Assembly (NCBI RefSeq): GCF_018446385.1
Contig: NC_055996.1
Coordinates: 14,681,317-14,745,316 of the forward strand
Length of the DNA: 64,000 nt
Direction of reading: 5' to 3'
DNA from: Zingiber officinale
Lineage: Eukaryota > Streptophyta > Magnoliopsida > Zingiberales > Zingiberaceae
Shown here: positions 34,680 to 46,481 of the stretch, in pieces
How positions within the stretch are numbered: the stretch's first letter is position 1
How the letters are laid out: each line of letters opens with the position of its first letter
The notes under the pieces: generated by a model
The model's database searches: none
What the model was told of the DNA's origin: nothing
Seen by the model: only the letters and a program-made list of their open reading frames with translations
Made by a program: the position numbers and the translations under genes

Positions 34680-35330
34680 AGAGATAAATCAAGGAGGAGG
34701 CATGCTCTATAATGCTTCGAATTTCTCTGTATTAGCTTTGATTCCTCGTTTAGTCACAATATATTCGAGGAAATGCACGCGCTTGATGCCAAACAAGCGC
34801 TTGTTCAGATTCAGTTTGAGGTGATATCTCCTTAATGTGCCATAAGTTTCCTCAATGTCATTGATCAAGTTCTCAACCCTGGTGGTCTTGATCAGGTTGT
34901 CATCAACGTAGACCTCTATGTTCCTTCCAACTTGGTGCTAGAAGAATTGGTCCATCAACCATTGATATATCGCACCTGCATGCATTTTTTAGCTTGTAGG
35001 GTATAACCATGTAGTAAAAGGTTACATATAAGGTGATGAAATTGATCTTTTCTTGGTCTTCCAATGCTAGGAGATATGATGGTATCCATGATATGCATCT
35101 ATCATATATATGAGTTCGTAGTCCGAGATTGAGTTCGTCAGTTGATAGATTCGGGAGAGGGGATAGTAATCCTTCAGGTAGGCTTTATTAAGATCTTGGA
35201 AATCCACGTAGACCCTCCACTTATCTTCGGGTTTAGGCACCAATACTACATTTGCTAGCCAGGTTTGGAATTGAACTTGCCAAATGTGGTCAGCTTTCAT
35301 TAACTTGGTAATCTCAACTCATATTACCTT
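34680..35330 (-). pseudogene. Ty3/gypsy reverse transcriptase fragment (element II)
   Basis: Minus-strand RT. Open part 35067-35300 has LANVVLVPKPEDKWRVYVDF, then LNKAYLKDYYPL and MIDAYHGYHHIS. Further along, EVYVDDN (about 34905-34925) keeps both catalytic aspartates, and LKLNLNKRLFG-type sequence follows. The two halves are separated by stops, so it is dead, but less decayed than element I. Confidence 0.8.
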
Positions 35331-36984
35331 ATCTTGCTCATGCCCGAAGTGTTATTTCTTTTCCCGGACCGGCTTAGCTTCTAGTTCGATGTTGAGTCAA
35401 TGCTTCATTACTGTAAGATATATGCAAATGATTTGCTTGACTAACCAGACGAAGAAGTCTTGGTTGCAATAAAGGTAAGCAATTACCTTTTGCTTTAACT
35501 CATGGGAGGAGAGATCTATCATAATCCGAGTGACCAATTTGGCTGCTTAGGTACTATTGATACTTCTCCAAGTCCCTCGATCATCCAAGAGGTGGGTATG
35601 CCTTAGACAATCTGAACTTCAATTCCTCGGACTCTCCAAGTCTTGAGCAAGTCAGATCGCATCACCTTGACATAGCACTTCGTAGCAGCTGTTTGATCTC
35701 CTTTGACATAGCCATTTTATTGTTGTAACGACCACCCTTCTTACTACTACTACTCTCTAAGGATGACCGTTACTTAACTACTAACTGTATTTAACCGGTA
35801 TGATTAAAAATCACATGGAAACCCTACCGAAAAATTTCGACAGAGTCTCCCCTGTACCAGTGACCATATTCAACAATACATGCAATATATACTCAGCCAC
35901 AACCACGCAGTTAAATAAGTATCAAACACACAAATATCTACTTACTAAACTGAACTCATCCTACATGCAATCTAAATAGAATAATCTCAAATGACATGAA
36001 CTTAAAATACAACTCAAATGTTTACAATAACTAAAATGCGGAAACTAAAATTTAAAACTTCTTTTCTAGTCCCAAGGCTTCCATAGTCCTGGCATCACAC
36101 ATCCTTCGAACACCTCCTTGTCGCCTTCCTTTCTATATCTTTTCATTTCCTGTATCTGCAGTAAGAGGAAGTGTAGTCTATAAGCAAAATTTGCTTAGTA
36201 AGCGCTATCTAACTCACAAAATCACGAATGTGCATGTATACGAAAAGAACTAAAAACTATATGCTCTAAAAAGAAATAAAGCATAAACATAACTGCTCAT
36301 GTCAAACTAATAGCGAAGAAAAGCTAAGGAATCTACTCATGTAATTCTAATAGCTAATCATGCTACTCATCTAATAGGTAAACATGAAAACTACTCATCC
36401 ACTAGATAAACATGGTAGAATAAAGAACTAAACTTACTGATTTTTAGAATCATATGAAACTTATTTCATTTGTTCTAACTTAATCTTTAATACTTTATGT
36501 TTATGTAAAACTCGTTTACTTGTTCAAAAATCTATACTTATAATACTTCAAAATAATAATCAACTTCTCTTGGGCCCGGCAACTGTGCTTTTACTTTTGT
36601 AACGATCCGACCCATTCGGCGGCCCATTTGGTGACCCATTTGGCGACCCTCGGGTCGTCGACCGTCGGTCGTGCCGTTACTATTAGGTTATCTGAACCTA
36701 GGGACGACTATGGGAGCCCAACCCAAGGACAGAGAGTCCAGTACAGTGCCACTGATAAAAGTAAAATACTTGTTATCTTTTAATATTTCTATATAATATA
36801 TAATGCCTCGACATTTTCTTTAAGCACCTTGTGTGCCAAAATCCCTAAAGTCTTGACTTTGGGATTTACTTAAGGCCTCGGCCTTTTCTTTCTTTTCTTT
36901 ATCTTTCTTATACTTTTCTTATAAAAGAATGCTTCTTACAAAACTGAAATGTTTAACCAAATTCTAACACTGAAATGCTTAAAC

Positions 36985-37200
36985 GAAATCTGCATACAAG
37001 TTTAAACATAAATCTGCATATTAAGCTTAACTAAAATCTGCATATTAAGCTTATCAAAAATCTGCATACTAAGCTTATCTAAAATCTGCATACTAAGCTC
37101 AACAAAATCTGCATACTAACTCAATCGAAATTCTGCATACAAGCTTAATCAAAATCTGCATAGTAAGCTTATCTAAGATCTGCATACTATGCTACTAAAA
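36985..37200. repeat. Short tandem repeats, AATCTGCATACTAAGCTT units
   Basis: Eight or so units of AAAATCTGCATA(C/T)TAAGCTTA(T/A)C within solo LTR A. Solo LTR B has a reversed-sense counterpart (GCAGATTTT units, about 45070-45290). Confidence 0.8.
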
Positions 37201-38615
37201 TTCTGCTTATTAATACTTTATAGAATCTACATTGATCAACATGTAAATCTCATAGTCTTCTTTTGTCTCCTGAATCCCCTCTGGAAATAACAATTTCTCT
37301 AAGTTATCTTTAGCTGGCCTAATGGGAAGCCCTGTCTGTAACCAATAACATGATAGAAATTTGGGTTTCTTATAAAAATTGTACCTCCATCTGTGAGACT
37401 CACCTCTGTCCTGATCAACCACAATTTCTTCACTGAATCTTATCCATTTTGCTTTATCTAATATATGAAAAGTCCCTTTACTTAAATCAGTACCTTCTGG
37501 AAAACAGGCTTGACCTTTTCTATTACAGCAAGGAAAAATCTAAAATTGAGGTTCATGACAATATAACACGGAAATCTAAATCTGAAATGTTACTAAAGAT
37601 CCAACTTAATCATTCCACAACTAAACTTGTTCATACTCAACGCATAGTTCAACTATGTAACTTGTTCACAGCCCATACATTTACGAAGTAACAGAAACCT
37701 TCTAGCATCCTAAATTCTTTAACACAAATATGCACTACTAAGAATTACATAACAATCCACTAACATAAACCTCCACATCAATGAAAATTGATTTACAACT
37801 TATTCCTAATTCTGAACATCAATATACTTAATCCTTACAACTTCTTTTCCCTCTCTAAGAATCACGACAGAACTTGAAATCTGCAGCAATCCTAAATCAT
37901 CTAACAGCAACTAGTAAGAATCCATGTTCATAGCAATTCAGTGGCCAAACCACAGTAATTGAATCTATACCAAGCTGTAATAATTCCAAAGCCAAGAAGA
38001 AAACTAATTCCCTAACAATCCACAATTCTTTACAACATAATCCATAAGCCATAAATACAAATACAACAACAAGAAGCAAGCATCATATCATGAGCAATAA
38101 GTGCAGCAATCGAAAACCTCCAAAATCTGTCCCAATACATGCATAACGAATTTAAGAACATAACTCAAGAATACATCAAAACTCTCGGCAGCAAGCACAA
38201 ACCATCCTCCTAACAAACATACTTCGAAAATCAAGAAGAGCAAAGGTCCGGAACTACTCCTACTGCAGGTGAGAGCACTTACCTTCGTTTCCTTGACTCA
38301 CAGCCGAAGGAGGAACCTTCTAGTGCTTCTAGGGTTCGGGTGAACTTGAAATCGGGGCCTCTTCCTCGCTCACGACTTCCTTCTTGACGAGCGACCTCGG
38401 ATCGACGAAGAACTCCCGGAGTTCGCCCCTCGCCGGCCGCTGGAGGGATGCCCTAGTTGCGGCTTGTTTCCGCCCGGGCTGCCTTTGTCGCGCGAGAGAG
38501 GAAGAGATCGAGGGTAAATTTGGTTTCCGGTCCTGGGAAAGCCCTAAGTTCCTTTTTAAATTCCCGAATTCTATTAACTTCCTTAAATAAAATTTCCTAC
38601 CTTTTCTAAACAGAA

Positions 38616-38690
38616 CTGACAGCTGGATCACTTGGTCAGCCGAGTTTTGACCGAGCCAAAGGCCGCAGGTTCAAATCCCTAGCCAAGCTT
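38616..38690 (+). other. tRNA-like module 1 in solo LTR A
   Basis: TGGATCACTTGG (38624-38635) resembles a pol III A box, and GGTTCAAATCC (38668-38678) is a good B box, 32 nt apart. The acceptor ends do not pair well and no anticodon arm is convincing, so this is a tRNA-derived segment and not a tRNA gene. Antisense to the LTR. Confidence 0.5.
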
Positions 38691-38762
38691 TTTATTCTCC
38701 TTTTATTCTGCTATTAACTATTTATTACTTAAATACAATTCGACCCTTATTTAATCAAGTAA

Positions 38763-38829
38763 TAACTGCTAGCCCAGTTGGTTAGTTGAGTTTTGCTCGG
38801 GTCAGGGGTTGCCGGTTCAAGCCTCAGCT
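38763..38829 (+). other. tRNA-like module 2 in solo LTR A
   Basis: TAGCCCAGTTGG (38770-38781) is a near-consensus A box, and GGTTCAAGCCTC (38814-38825) a near-consensus B box, 32 nt apart. Same orientation as module 1. Confidence 0.55.
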
Positions 38830-39133
38830 TTGACATTTTTTGTCGAAACTTCTTTCGTTTAGTAAAAATACCAAACGACCTCCAAAAATTGCATAAAAAT
38901 ATTTTATAAATTCCTAAAAATCTCTAGAATTTTTCTAAAATATTTCTAGATTTTAATAAGGTCTTTTAGGACTCCAAATCATGAAATTTGGGGTGTTACA
39001 ATTGTCCACCCAGGAACTTCACCTTTTTGTAGTAGGTGGATACCACAACTCAGAATGAACTCATGCTAAGTTGCCCCAAGATGACGTTGTAGGCAGAAGG
39101 GATGTTTACCACAGTGAAAACAACAGTTTGAGT

Positions 39134-39325
39134 CTATCGTCGGGGTTTTTCTCTTAAGGTTAAGAGGAGATTGATTTGTCTAAGACGCTCTATATCATGC
39201 CCTGTAAACTCGAATAGCGCGGTGGATATGAGTTGTAGCTCTTGCTTCTCAATATGTATTTGGTCAAATGTCTTTTTGAAGAGCACATTGACTGAGCTCT
39301 TAATGTCGATGAAGACTTTAGCCAC
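39134..39325 (-). pseudogene. Gypsy protease-like fragment (element II)
   Basis: A 63-aa minus-strand frame: AKVFIDIKSSVNVLFKKTFD and then ELQLISTALFEFTGH. It matches the aspartic-protease region of Tat-type elements, with the DTG box changed to DIK. The Asp is kept. Confidence 0.65.
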
Positions 39326-40144
39326 ATCATAATTAGCTATGATGGCTCATACCACCAGTGCATCCTCGTGAGGGGTGACTACCCCTTCCAAGTCTTAAGA
39401 GCCAAAACTGATTGGGTGGGCCTTCTTCTGGTGTTTTTCTTTTGAGCCATCGACTATGAGTCTCACTAGCTCGGTTGAGTCTCCATATGTCGTACCTCCT
39501 AAGATCATGTTGATGGTACCTCTACTAGGGAACCCTCCTTAGTTACTTCAGGGCGGGTATCTTAACAACATCAGGTCAGCTCTTGAGATCTCCTAGATGG
39601 AGTGTTTGTTCGGCAACCTATCCGTCAATTATAGTTGTCATTTCTGGCGTATTTAGCTCGAGATCGTCGAGCAGGTGACGAAGCCAATATTTTATCATGC
39701 AAGTGAGAATCGATAATATGTTGGAGTTCTCTGGCGTACTGCTGACATTCATGGGTGAAGTGCCCATTCGATCAGTGGTAGGTGTAAATGACCCGACTTC
39801 TAGGGGAGTGGTCAACTCAGCTTGACAGTTGAGGTTGAGACTACTTCCACTATTTGTACTACTCTCTCCCTCATTTAGGCCAACACAAACTGGTCACCCA
39901 GGTGTGATTCCGTATTTTGAAGAGGTGGGGGAGCATTGTGCTCAGATCGAGTTGGTTCAGGTGCTGGGACACCGACGTCTTTCCTCCTTGCGAATTGGAC
40001 TTCTTCTATATTAATATACTTCTCGGTTCACCCCAAGAGGTGGTCAAAATTCGTGGAGGGATTTGTCACTAGAGATCAGAAGAAATCCCCTTCTGACAAT
40101 CCTTGAGAGAAGATGCTCACCAACACCTCCGAGGTGGTAGAAGA

Positions 40145-40830
40145 CACATCTAAGGTTGGTTTGGTTGAACCATTGAATATATTCCCTCAAGGCTTCTCAG
40201 GTCTTCTGCTTCAAGGTGAAAAGATTGAGGGGAGTTTTATGGTACTGCTTGTTACTGATGCAGGAAGATGATCTTGAAATCCTCTAAAGATCAGATGAAG
40301 GAGGGCGAGAGTCGACTGTACCATCGTTGAGTCATGTAAGAGAGGGTGGTTAAAAATACTCTGCACTTAACGTCGTTGGTGTAATGATGCAACAAAGAAA
40401 CATTTTCAAATCAATTCATATGGTCCTTAGGATCGATTGATCTAATATACTTTTCGAGCTGAGGTGATCAAAAGTGACAAGGCAATTCATCTTCTAGGAC
40501 ACTACTCAAGAAAGGAGTGTCCTGAGAATTTATCTCTTCAACGTGTGAGGGTCCTTTACATTTGTTTAGGTTTCATGGAGGCATCTATCTTGCCATTGAT
40601 CCATGCGAGTGTTCCTCGAGTGGGATCACTATCTTGGTTCGATGATTTGCAAATGTAGTGGGGGGAGAGCCAACCAATTCTAGTGGCACTCGGCTGGGGA
40701 GAGGAGGCACCTTAGTTGAGGTGAAGGGTACTCCTTTGGGAGTCAGATTCACCAAAGGGCGCCTCTATAGTATTTCTTGCATTGCTTTGTCGACTATTCA
40801 CTTGAAATCTTCCCTGGGCATGGTGATAGT
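40145..40830 (-). pseudogene. Gypsy (Tat-like) gag fragment (element II)
   Basis: Same content as 16191-16850 and 18303-18960: a TLREYIQ-like block at its 3' (left) side and a Ser-rich upstream part. Broken by stops. The 60-85 aa plus-strand frames here are antisense shadows. Confidence 0.65.
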
Positions 40831-41159
40831 CTCACCATAACCTATATCGCTTGTTAAGTTGTGGTTTTCGGTAGTTCTCCTGGTGTCTACCATCTCAATA
40901 TCTCATCTCAAGAGATTCCCACATATGGCTCAAATTTATTCCTATCTGAGATTATTATCGGGTGATCACCAGAGAGCAACTGTTGTGGAAAGAATTCCTA
41001 ACGATCCAGTGATGAAGAAGGCTCTAAAGATCTCTGTAAAACTCGACAAAAGATTAGAATATGGGCAAGTGGATCATGGCGCGACCATTCCAATGCTAAA
41101 GTTAGAACAGGACTAGATGGAGAAAAACTTTAAAAAGTAAGGGCTTTAGATGTGTAATG

Positions 41160-42095
41160 TACGTGTACTTGTACCCACCATAACAAGATTCGTTTTATAC
41201 CTTCCCCTAAGAGACATAAACCCACCATAACAAGCTTCCTTTTATACCTTCCCCTAGGAGACATGAACCCATGTTACAATCATGGAGCTGCATGTAACAC
41301 TTCCTTGTGCATACCACCCGAATGCTCCACATTCTCTGCTTATCTCATCATCCATGTTCCTCACTTACATCCAGAGGTATTTGGCAAAGGCTGAACTGGT
41401 GGAGTCAGAAGTAGCTAAGTTGAAGAAGTTAGGAGTGGTTAAATTGAAAGAGTTGGGCAGGACTAAGCTGGAGGAGTCAAGAGTGGTTGAGCTGAGGGGG
41501 TCAAGCGCAACCGGGATGGAGGAGTTAGGAGTGACTGAGCTAAGGGGGTTGAGCACGACCGCGCTAGGGGGTTGAGCACGACCGAGCTTGGGGGGTCGGG
41601 AGTGACTGAGCTGAGGGGTCGGACGCAACCGAGCTAGGGGAGTCGAGAGTGGCCTAGCGAGGGAGTCGAACACAACTGAGCTGGGAGAGTCGGAAGTGGC
41701 TAACCTAAGGAGGTCGAGCCAGACTAAGTTAGGGAGTCGGGAGTGGCTAAGTTGAGGGTGTCGACGCACAACCAAGCTAGAGAAGTCGAGAGTGGTTGAG
41801 CTAAGGGGATCGGTGCAACTGAGTTAGGAAGTCGGGAGTGGCTAAGCTGAGGGGGTTGGGCGCGATTGTGCTAGAGGAGTTAGGAGTGGCTGAGATGAAA
41901 GGGTCGGGCGTGATCGAACTGGGAGAGTTGGGAGTGGCTAAGCTGAAGGAGTATGTCCTACGTCAAGTCTGTCTTGATCAGAGTTGACCTCCTCTTCTTT
42001 TTGACGTACAATGCTTCTTCTTCACTTTTGACCAACCAGCTTGATTTAAATCCAATCTAGCAATGCTACATATAGGCCATTATACCCCCACATCA
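41160..42095 (-). mobile_element. 5' LTR region of gypsy II
   Basis: The outer edge is at 42095. The inner edge is not clear because I could not find a primer-binding site; sequence similar to the 3' LTR starts only in the right third. It contains a duplicated ACCCACCATAACAAG segment (41175-41255) and the tandem array. Confidence 0.55.
41395..41960. repeat. Imperfect tandem array in gypsy II LTR
   Basis: Counterpart of 19550-20100: GAGTCGGGAGTGGCTAAGCTGAG and GTCGAGCGCGACCGAGCTAG units, about ten degenerate copies. Confidence 0.8.
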
Positions 42096-42238
42096 ATGAC
42101 TATGTTATAAATATAATACTTTTAATAATCTTAAGTTAAAAATTGACCTGATTCTAAGAATAAAAACGTACATACATAAATACTTCACGTAGTAACCATT
42201 AAAAAAATACTAACAATTAAGAATTTTGAAGAATTTAA

Positions 42239-42631
42239 TGTTAGACATGGCACTTGAATGCACACGTTGAAAAGAGGAGAGGGCGCCCGTTCCTCTTCCT
42301 CCTTTAAGTGTAATTAGAGCATCAGTTAAAGGAAGAGGAAGAGACTTGATCTTCTTATATAAATGTACGTCCAAGTGATCGGAAGGGAAAGCAAGAGAGT
42401 TGGAGCCAATCAAAGCAATTGGCAGAGGAGGGCATCCATTGAGTGGGATTTGATTTGTGGAAATAGGATAAGGTTCTAACATGGTGATCTTTTCCGGGAC
42501 AGTAGCTTATTCTTCATGGTGATCGTCATCAGGACACAACGATTCTTCCAGATGATATTCTCTAGCCAGCGACTTCTTCTTCTCCGAGCACTATGAGTTT
42601 TATTTCGTTTTGTACGAAATTATTTATTACA
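42239..42631 (+). mobile_element. 5' LTR of large nested Tork element
   Basis: A 393-bp LTR, TGTTAGACATGG to TATTACA, with TATATAAA at 42356-42363. It opens an element that runs past the end of the window. The 3' LTR begins at about 63801. Confidence 0.85.
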
Positions 42632-42639
42632 AGTAGCAA

Positions 42640-42651
42640 TGGTATCAGAGT
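42640..42651 (+). promoter_or_regulatory. Primer-binding site of large Tork element
   Basis: TGGTATCAGAGT, matching initiator-Met tRNA, 8 bp after the LTR. Confidence 0.87.
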
Positions 42652-43533
42652 CAAATAGTGCTCGAGAGAGAAGAAAATCCCTCTGGTGATCGCGGGCGAG
42701 GCTACATTGTCATGTCGAAAAAAAAGCAACTATTTCATGTCTTCTCCATTGCCGGGACTGACACGAGCACTAGCGACCACTTTAGGTGGCTGGTGACTTG
42801 TGTACATGACCAACAAGTGTCGATGATTGCTTAATAATGCCGGCAATTACTAGCAGAGTGAGGTATTTGTCCTAATAAAGAGAGAAGATGAATAGTATCT
42901 ATTTCTATTCATCCGTTAAAATAGTATTTGAGAAAAAGTTTAAAATAAAATAAAAACATAAAAGTTATGTCATGCGGAAAAAAATGAAACAGAAAGTTTT
43001 TTTTATAAAATTAATTGAAAATTAAAACTTTATGTTTTTAATTTTTTAATTAATTATGCTTGTATTTAGATTTTCATGACTACCTAATGGCTCAATATGA
43101 ACCGTCTAATTTATTTGAACTAGACACTATAACCAAGTAGATCTAAATCTAGTTCAAATTATTGGCTAGTTTAACTAGATTAATTAGGATGGATTAATTA
43201 AATGGGTTTAGATTAAATAAAAAAAGATAACTGAACATCCTAATTGGATTAGTTCCAATAAGGACAAGGGATTTAGGATCTAATTGCTCGATCAACCAGT
43301 CAGTGTGTTAGTCAATTGGAACACCCCAAATATAAGAAATTTTGTTTTTCTTATTTTCTTTTGTATTATGCATGTATATTGTTTCATACATATGTGAAAA
43401 TTGAATTTGACGATTTTGTTACTGGTTTGTCGATTTTGTACCAACATTATTATTTTCAATTCCAGATACCATGGACAGTATACATGATGATTAGTCGCTA
43501 TGAACGACAACATGAGCTTTGGGAGGAGATCAA
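42652..43533 (+). other. Leader region of Tork element, first part
   Basis: Matches 20787-21680. No intact frame. A pyrimidine-rich tract ending TTCAATTCCAG (about 43464) precedes a conserved frame (SRYERQHELWEE, about 43490-43528) and resembles a splice acceptor. Cut at 43534 by solo LTR B. Confidence 0.55.
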
Positions 43534-46408
43534 TGTAACGACCCAATTTTCCCTATTGCAAGTTCTAAAAGTCCATGTTGAAGATGAGACTCGAACCCAT
43601 GACCTCGGGTCGAACCCGACCTAACCGGGCACAGCCAACCAGCTGAGCTACGCGGGTTTTGTTAACCAAATAAGTAGAGATAGATATTTAAGGTATAGTT
43701 AGTAATAGGAAACCCTAGTTTTAAAAAGAGAGCTTAAGTGTTTCCCGAACCCGAAACCTATTCCCTTTCTTCTCTCTCGCATGCGACGGCGTTGTGCTTG
43801 GGCGAAGGAGACGACGGAGCTAGGGTTCCTCCCTCCGGTGGCCGGCGAAGGCTTCCTTCCAGCGGATCTTGTTAATTGAGACTCTCTCATCGAGGAGGAC
43901 CCGTGGGCATGAAGAAGAGCTGCGATTTCGAGTCTCGCCAAATCCTAGCCGCCCCTCCCTCTCGGTTGTAAGTCCAAGCAATCAAGGGTAAGTACTACTC
44001 ACCTGTGGTAGGAGTTGTTTTCGGTTTTGTTTCTCCTTGTTTTGAATCTGCCGTGACCCTCAAAGAAGGAACATGGATGTGTTCAAGTTTTTCTGTCGTG
44101 CCATCATTCCGGGAAAAATTTGCTTCCATTGTGTTTTCAGAATTGTACCTGTAGTGAATTCTGATGTTAGGGATTCTAGAATAGATCCAAGGTTTTGATT
44201 GTTTTCTTGCCAATCTAATGAAGCATGATTAGAGATTTCGGATTGTATGGTGTTAGTTGCTGTCATGACTATAAATTCTGAATATTCTAGGTTGAATAAG
44301 AGATCACCTCATTGTGGAGTAATCTGGGTTTGTAATCTTGCTGTGCCAACCAGTTAGATGTTAGGAAAGATGGGCATAAACAAATCCTTAAGCTTGCTGT
44401 TCGGATTTGGGTTTGTGCCATGAAATGGGCGCAGAATTAGATGTGTTTTTACCTTAGTAAATGCAGATTTTTTATGGGAACAACAAACAGCTTCATTTGG
44501 AGCTTAGAACAACCCCATGCCTTTTGCATTTCTGCAGGCATAAACCAGGCCATTTGGAGCTTACGGATTGGGTCTGTTTTTGGTAATTGCAGTAGATAGT
44601 TAGAAGGGAACAATACATTTAGCACTGTTGTTTGTTGTTCATTAAGTGCAGAATTCTTTAAGCATGACATATGTTTTATTTTAATAGGAATTTATTCCTT
44701 CTGGTAATTGCTTCTAGTATTGCTTCTGGTATGCATGGCTTTAAGTCCATCATATTCCTAAACATGATTCATCTTATTGCTTCTGGTATGCATCACTTAA
44801 AGTCCACCATAGCTTCTGGTATGTTATTTATACCCAAGTTTAGTTCTGAGTTTCATGAAGGCAAGAACAACCCTTTATTTAGTTAAAATAGGTGTAGCAT
44901 TGTCCTTGCTACTTAAAAAGGCAAGAACAGCCCTTTAATTAGTTAGAATGGTTTAGCATTTTCCTTGCAACTCAAAGGGCAAGAACAACCTTTATTTAGT
45001 TAGAAGGGCAGCCTTTATTTAAAGTAGTCAGTATTAGAATAGCATGAGCAGTATTAGTTTTTAATTCTATTTCATTCGCAGATTTTTAATGATTCACGTG
45101 TGCAGATTTTTGTTATTCACATGTGCAGATTTTTAGTATTCATATGAACAGATTTTTAGCATATAGTAGCATGCTGATTTTTGTTTCCCTTTGCTATAAG
45201 ATGTGCATGAACAGATTATAACACATAGTAGTATGCTGATTTTTGTTTCCCTATGCTTTAAGATATGCATGAACAGATTTTAGCATATACATGTATGCAC
45301 ATAGCATTTAGTTTGGACTTTCCTTGCTATAATGAGCAGCTATAAGTAAGAAAAAGACCAAGGTCTAGTTAAAAAGAGATAACAAGTAAATTAAAGTAAG
45401 AGGCTAGTACCCGACTTCCGAGGTTGTCGTTAAACAAATCCAGGTGACCGTTTCCGAGGTCTCGGCCCTGGTAAGACCGAGGTCTTTACCCTGTGGGACT
45501 ACAGCAGTCTCTATTAGGGAGCGCACATAAGATGGTACTAAGCCTGGGCCCAAAGAAAAGAAGAAGAAAGAAAAGTAAAAGTAAAAGAAATTAAAAGATT
45601 AATTTCAAGTATAAAGCTATAAGAAAATGAAACAAGTATTATGCTTAGAATCAATAGAAATTAGTTTCTTTAATTTTGAGCTTACAGCAGTAGTTTCATT
45701 ATTTTCCTATCAGTTAGTGAGCATGTTTAGTATTCAGTTTTATTTCTGTATACCATGAGTACATGCAGCTTTGCTTTTAGCATTTCAGTTTTAGTATTGT
45801 TGCATTTTTTTATGCACTTCGAGTTTTTGTGAGATAGATTAGTACTTACTAAGCGTTTCGCTTATAGTTTTATTTTTCCTCCTACTGCAAATAAAGGAAA
45901 AGCTAAGATATGAAAGGGAGGCGACAGGGTGGTGGTGGTGATGAAGGTGTGTGATGACTGGACTATGGAGAGATCCAGAGTTTGCTAGCAAATCTTCAGG
46001 ACCTATCTGTTTAGAGTTTATGTTTTAGTTCTCTTCTTAAATACTATTATGAAGTTTTGTGAGATTGTGATTGAGTTTGATTCGTATTTGTAGCTTATCA
46101 TGTCCTGCTCTTGGAGTTATGTTTAGTTCTTATTGCTAGACTAGTTTTCGTTGATTATAGTGTGATTTTATTACTGTGTGGTTGTGAAAAATGTGTTCCA
46201 GCCGCCTGTGGCTGCATATATATTGTTTGTATTATGGATTTGGTCACCGATACAGAGGAGATTCTGTCGAAATTTTTCGGTAGGAATTCCTCTGGGCCGT
46301 GATAAATCTAAGTGTCGCTAATAATAGCATAAGTGACATTAGTAAGTAGAATAATAGTTAGGTAACGGTCGCCCTTAGAGAGTAGTAGTAAGAAGGGTGG
46401 TCGTTACA
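43534..46408 (+). mobile_element. 2.9 kb solo LTR B (probable Tekay/Del-type gypsy)
   Basis: Starts TGTAACGACCC and ends GGTGGTCGTTACA, flanked by ATCAA at 43529-43533 and 46409-46413. The uninterrupted site is seen at about 21683-21690. Same family as solo LTR A in opposite orientation. It contains a tRNA-like module on the minus strand near its start, GCAGATTTTTAG repeats (45070-45290) and the TCTGTCGAAATTTTTCGG motif near its end. No coding gene; the many 60-100 aa frames are not shared with LTR A. Confidence 0.8.
43580..43657 (-). other. tRNA-like module in solo LTR B
   Basis: On the minus strand, TAGCTCAGCTGG (43639-43650) is a consensus A box, and GGTTCGAGTCTC (43586-43597) a consensus B box. 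The region between them is 41 nt and carries a second GGGTTCGACCC. CGCG(T)AGCTCAG at the start looks like the 5' part of a real tRNA. The acceptor stem is not complete. Antisense to the LTR, as in LTR A. Confidence 0.6.
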
Positions 46409-46481
46409 ATCAAGCTCGCTTGACTATGACCCGGTTAACGGAGTCGGATGGCTTATTGGTCAGCTTAATCGTATATTCTAG
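46409..46481 (+). other. Leader of Tork element, resumed
   Basis: Follows the ATCAA duplication and continues the homology to 21690-21770. Ends at a TAG shared by both copies. Confidence 0.5.

Larger units (their letters stand above)
35724..39000 (-). mobile_element. 3.3 kb solo LTR A (probable Tekay/Del-type gypsy), inverted
   Basis: Starts TGTAACGACCACCC and ends GGGGTGTTACA, flanked by ATTGT at 35719-35723 and 39001-39005. The interrupted gypsy homology resumes across it. A related insert in opposite orientation is 43534-46408; shared features are the TACTACTACTCTCTAAGG end, CCGAAAAATTTCGACAGAGT (about 35830-35850), AATCTGCATA repeats and a GGGCCC-containing block. No coding capacity beyond short frames and no internal LTR pair were seen, so a solo LTR of a long-LTR family is the simplest reading; a LARD-like non-autonomous element is the alternative. 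Confidence 0.75.
32396..42095 (-). mobile_element. Ty3/gypsy (Tat-like) element II, minus strand
   Basis: Better preserved counterpart of element I. It has a truncated 3' LTR at 32396-32583, internal sequence, RT at 34680-35330, a protease-like block, gag, and a 5' LTR with tandem array ending CACATCA at 42095. The LTR edge word TGATGTG(G/A) on the minus strand is shared by both LTRs. One 3.3 kb solo LTR is inserted at 35724-39000. No RNase H or integrase recognised, so it may have been non-autonomous before it decayed. Confidence 0.75.

Noticed and set aside
38763-38829. tRNA gene
   Set aside because: A and B boxes are good, but acceptor and anticodon arms are not complete in any of the three modules; kept as tRNA-like only.
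43316-43624. 102-aa plus-strand frame
   Set aside because: It runs across the junction between the Tork leader and solo LTR B, so it did not exist before the insertion.
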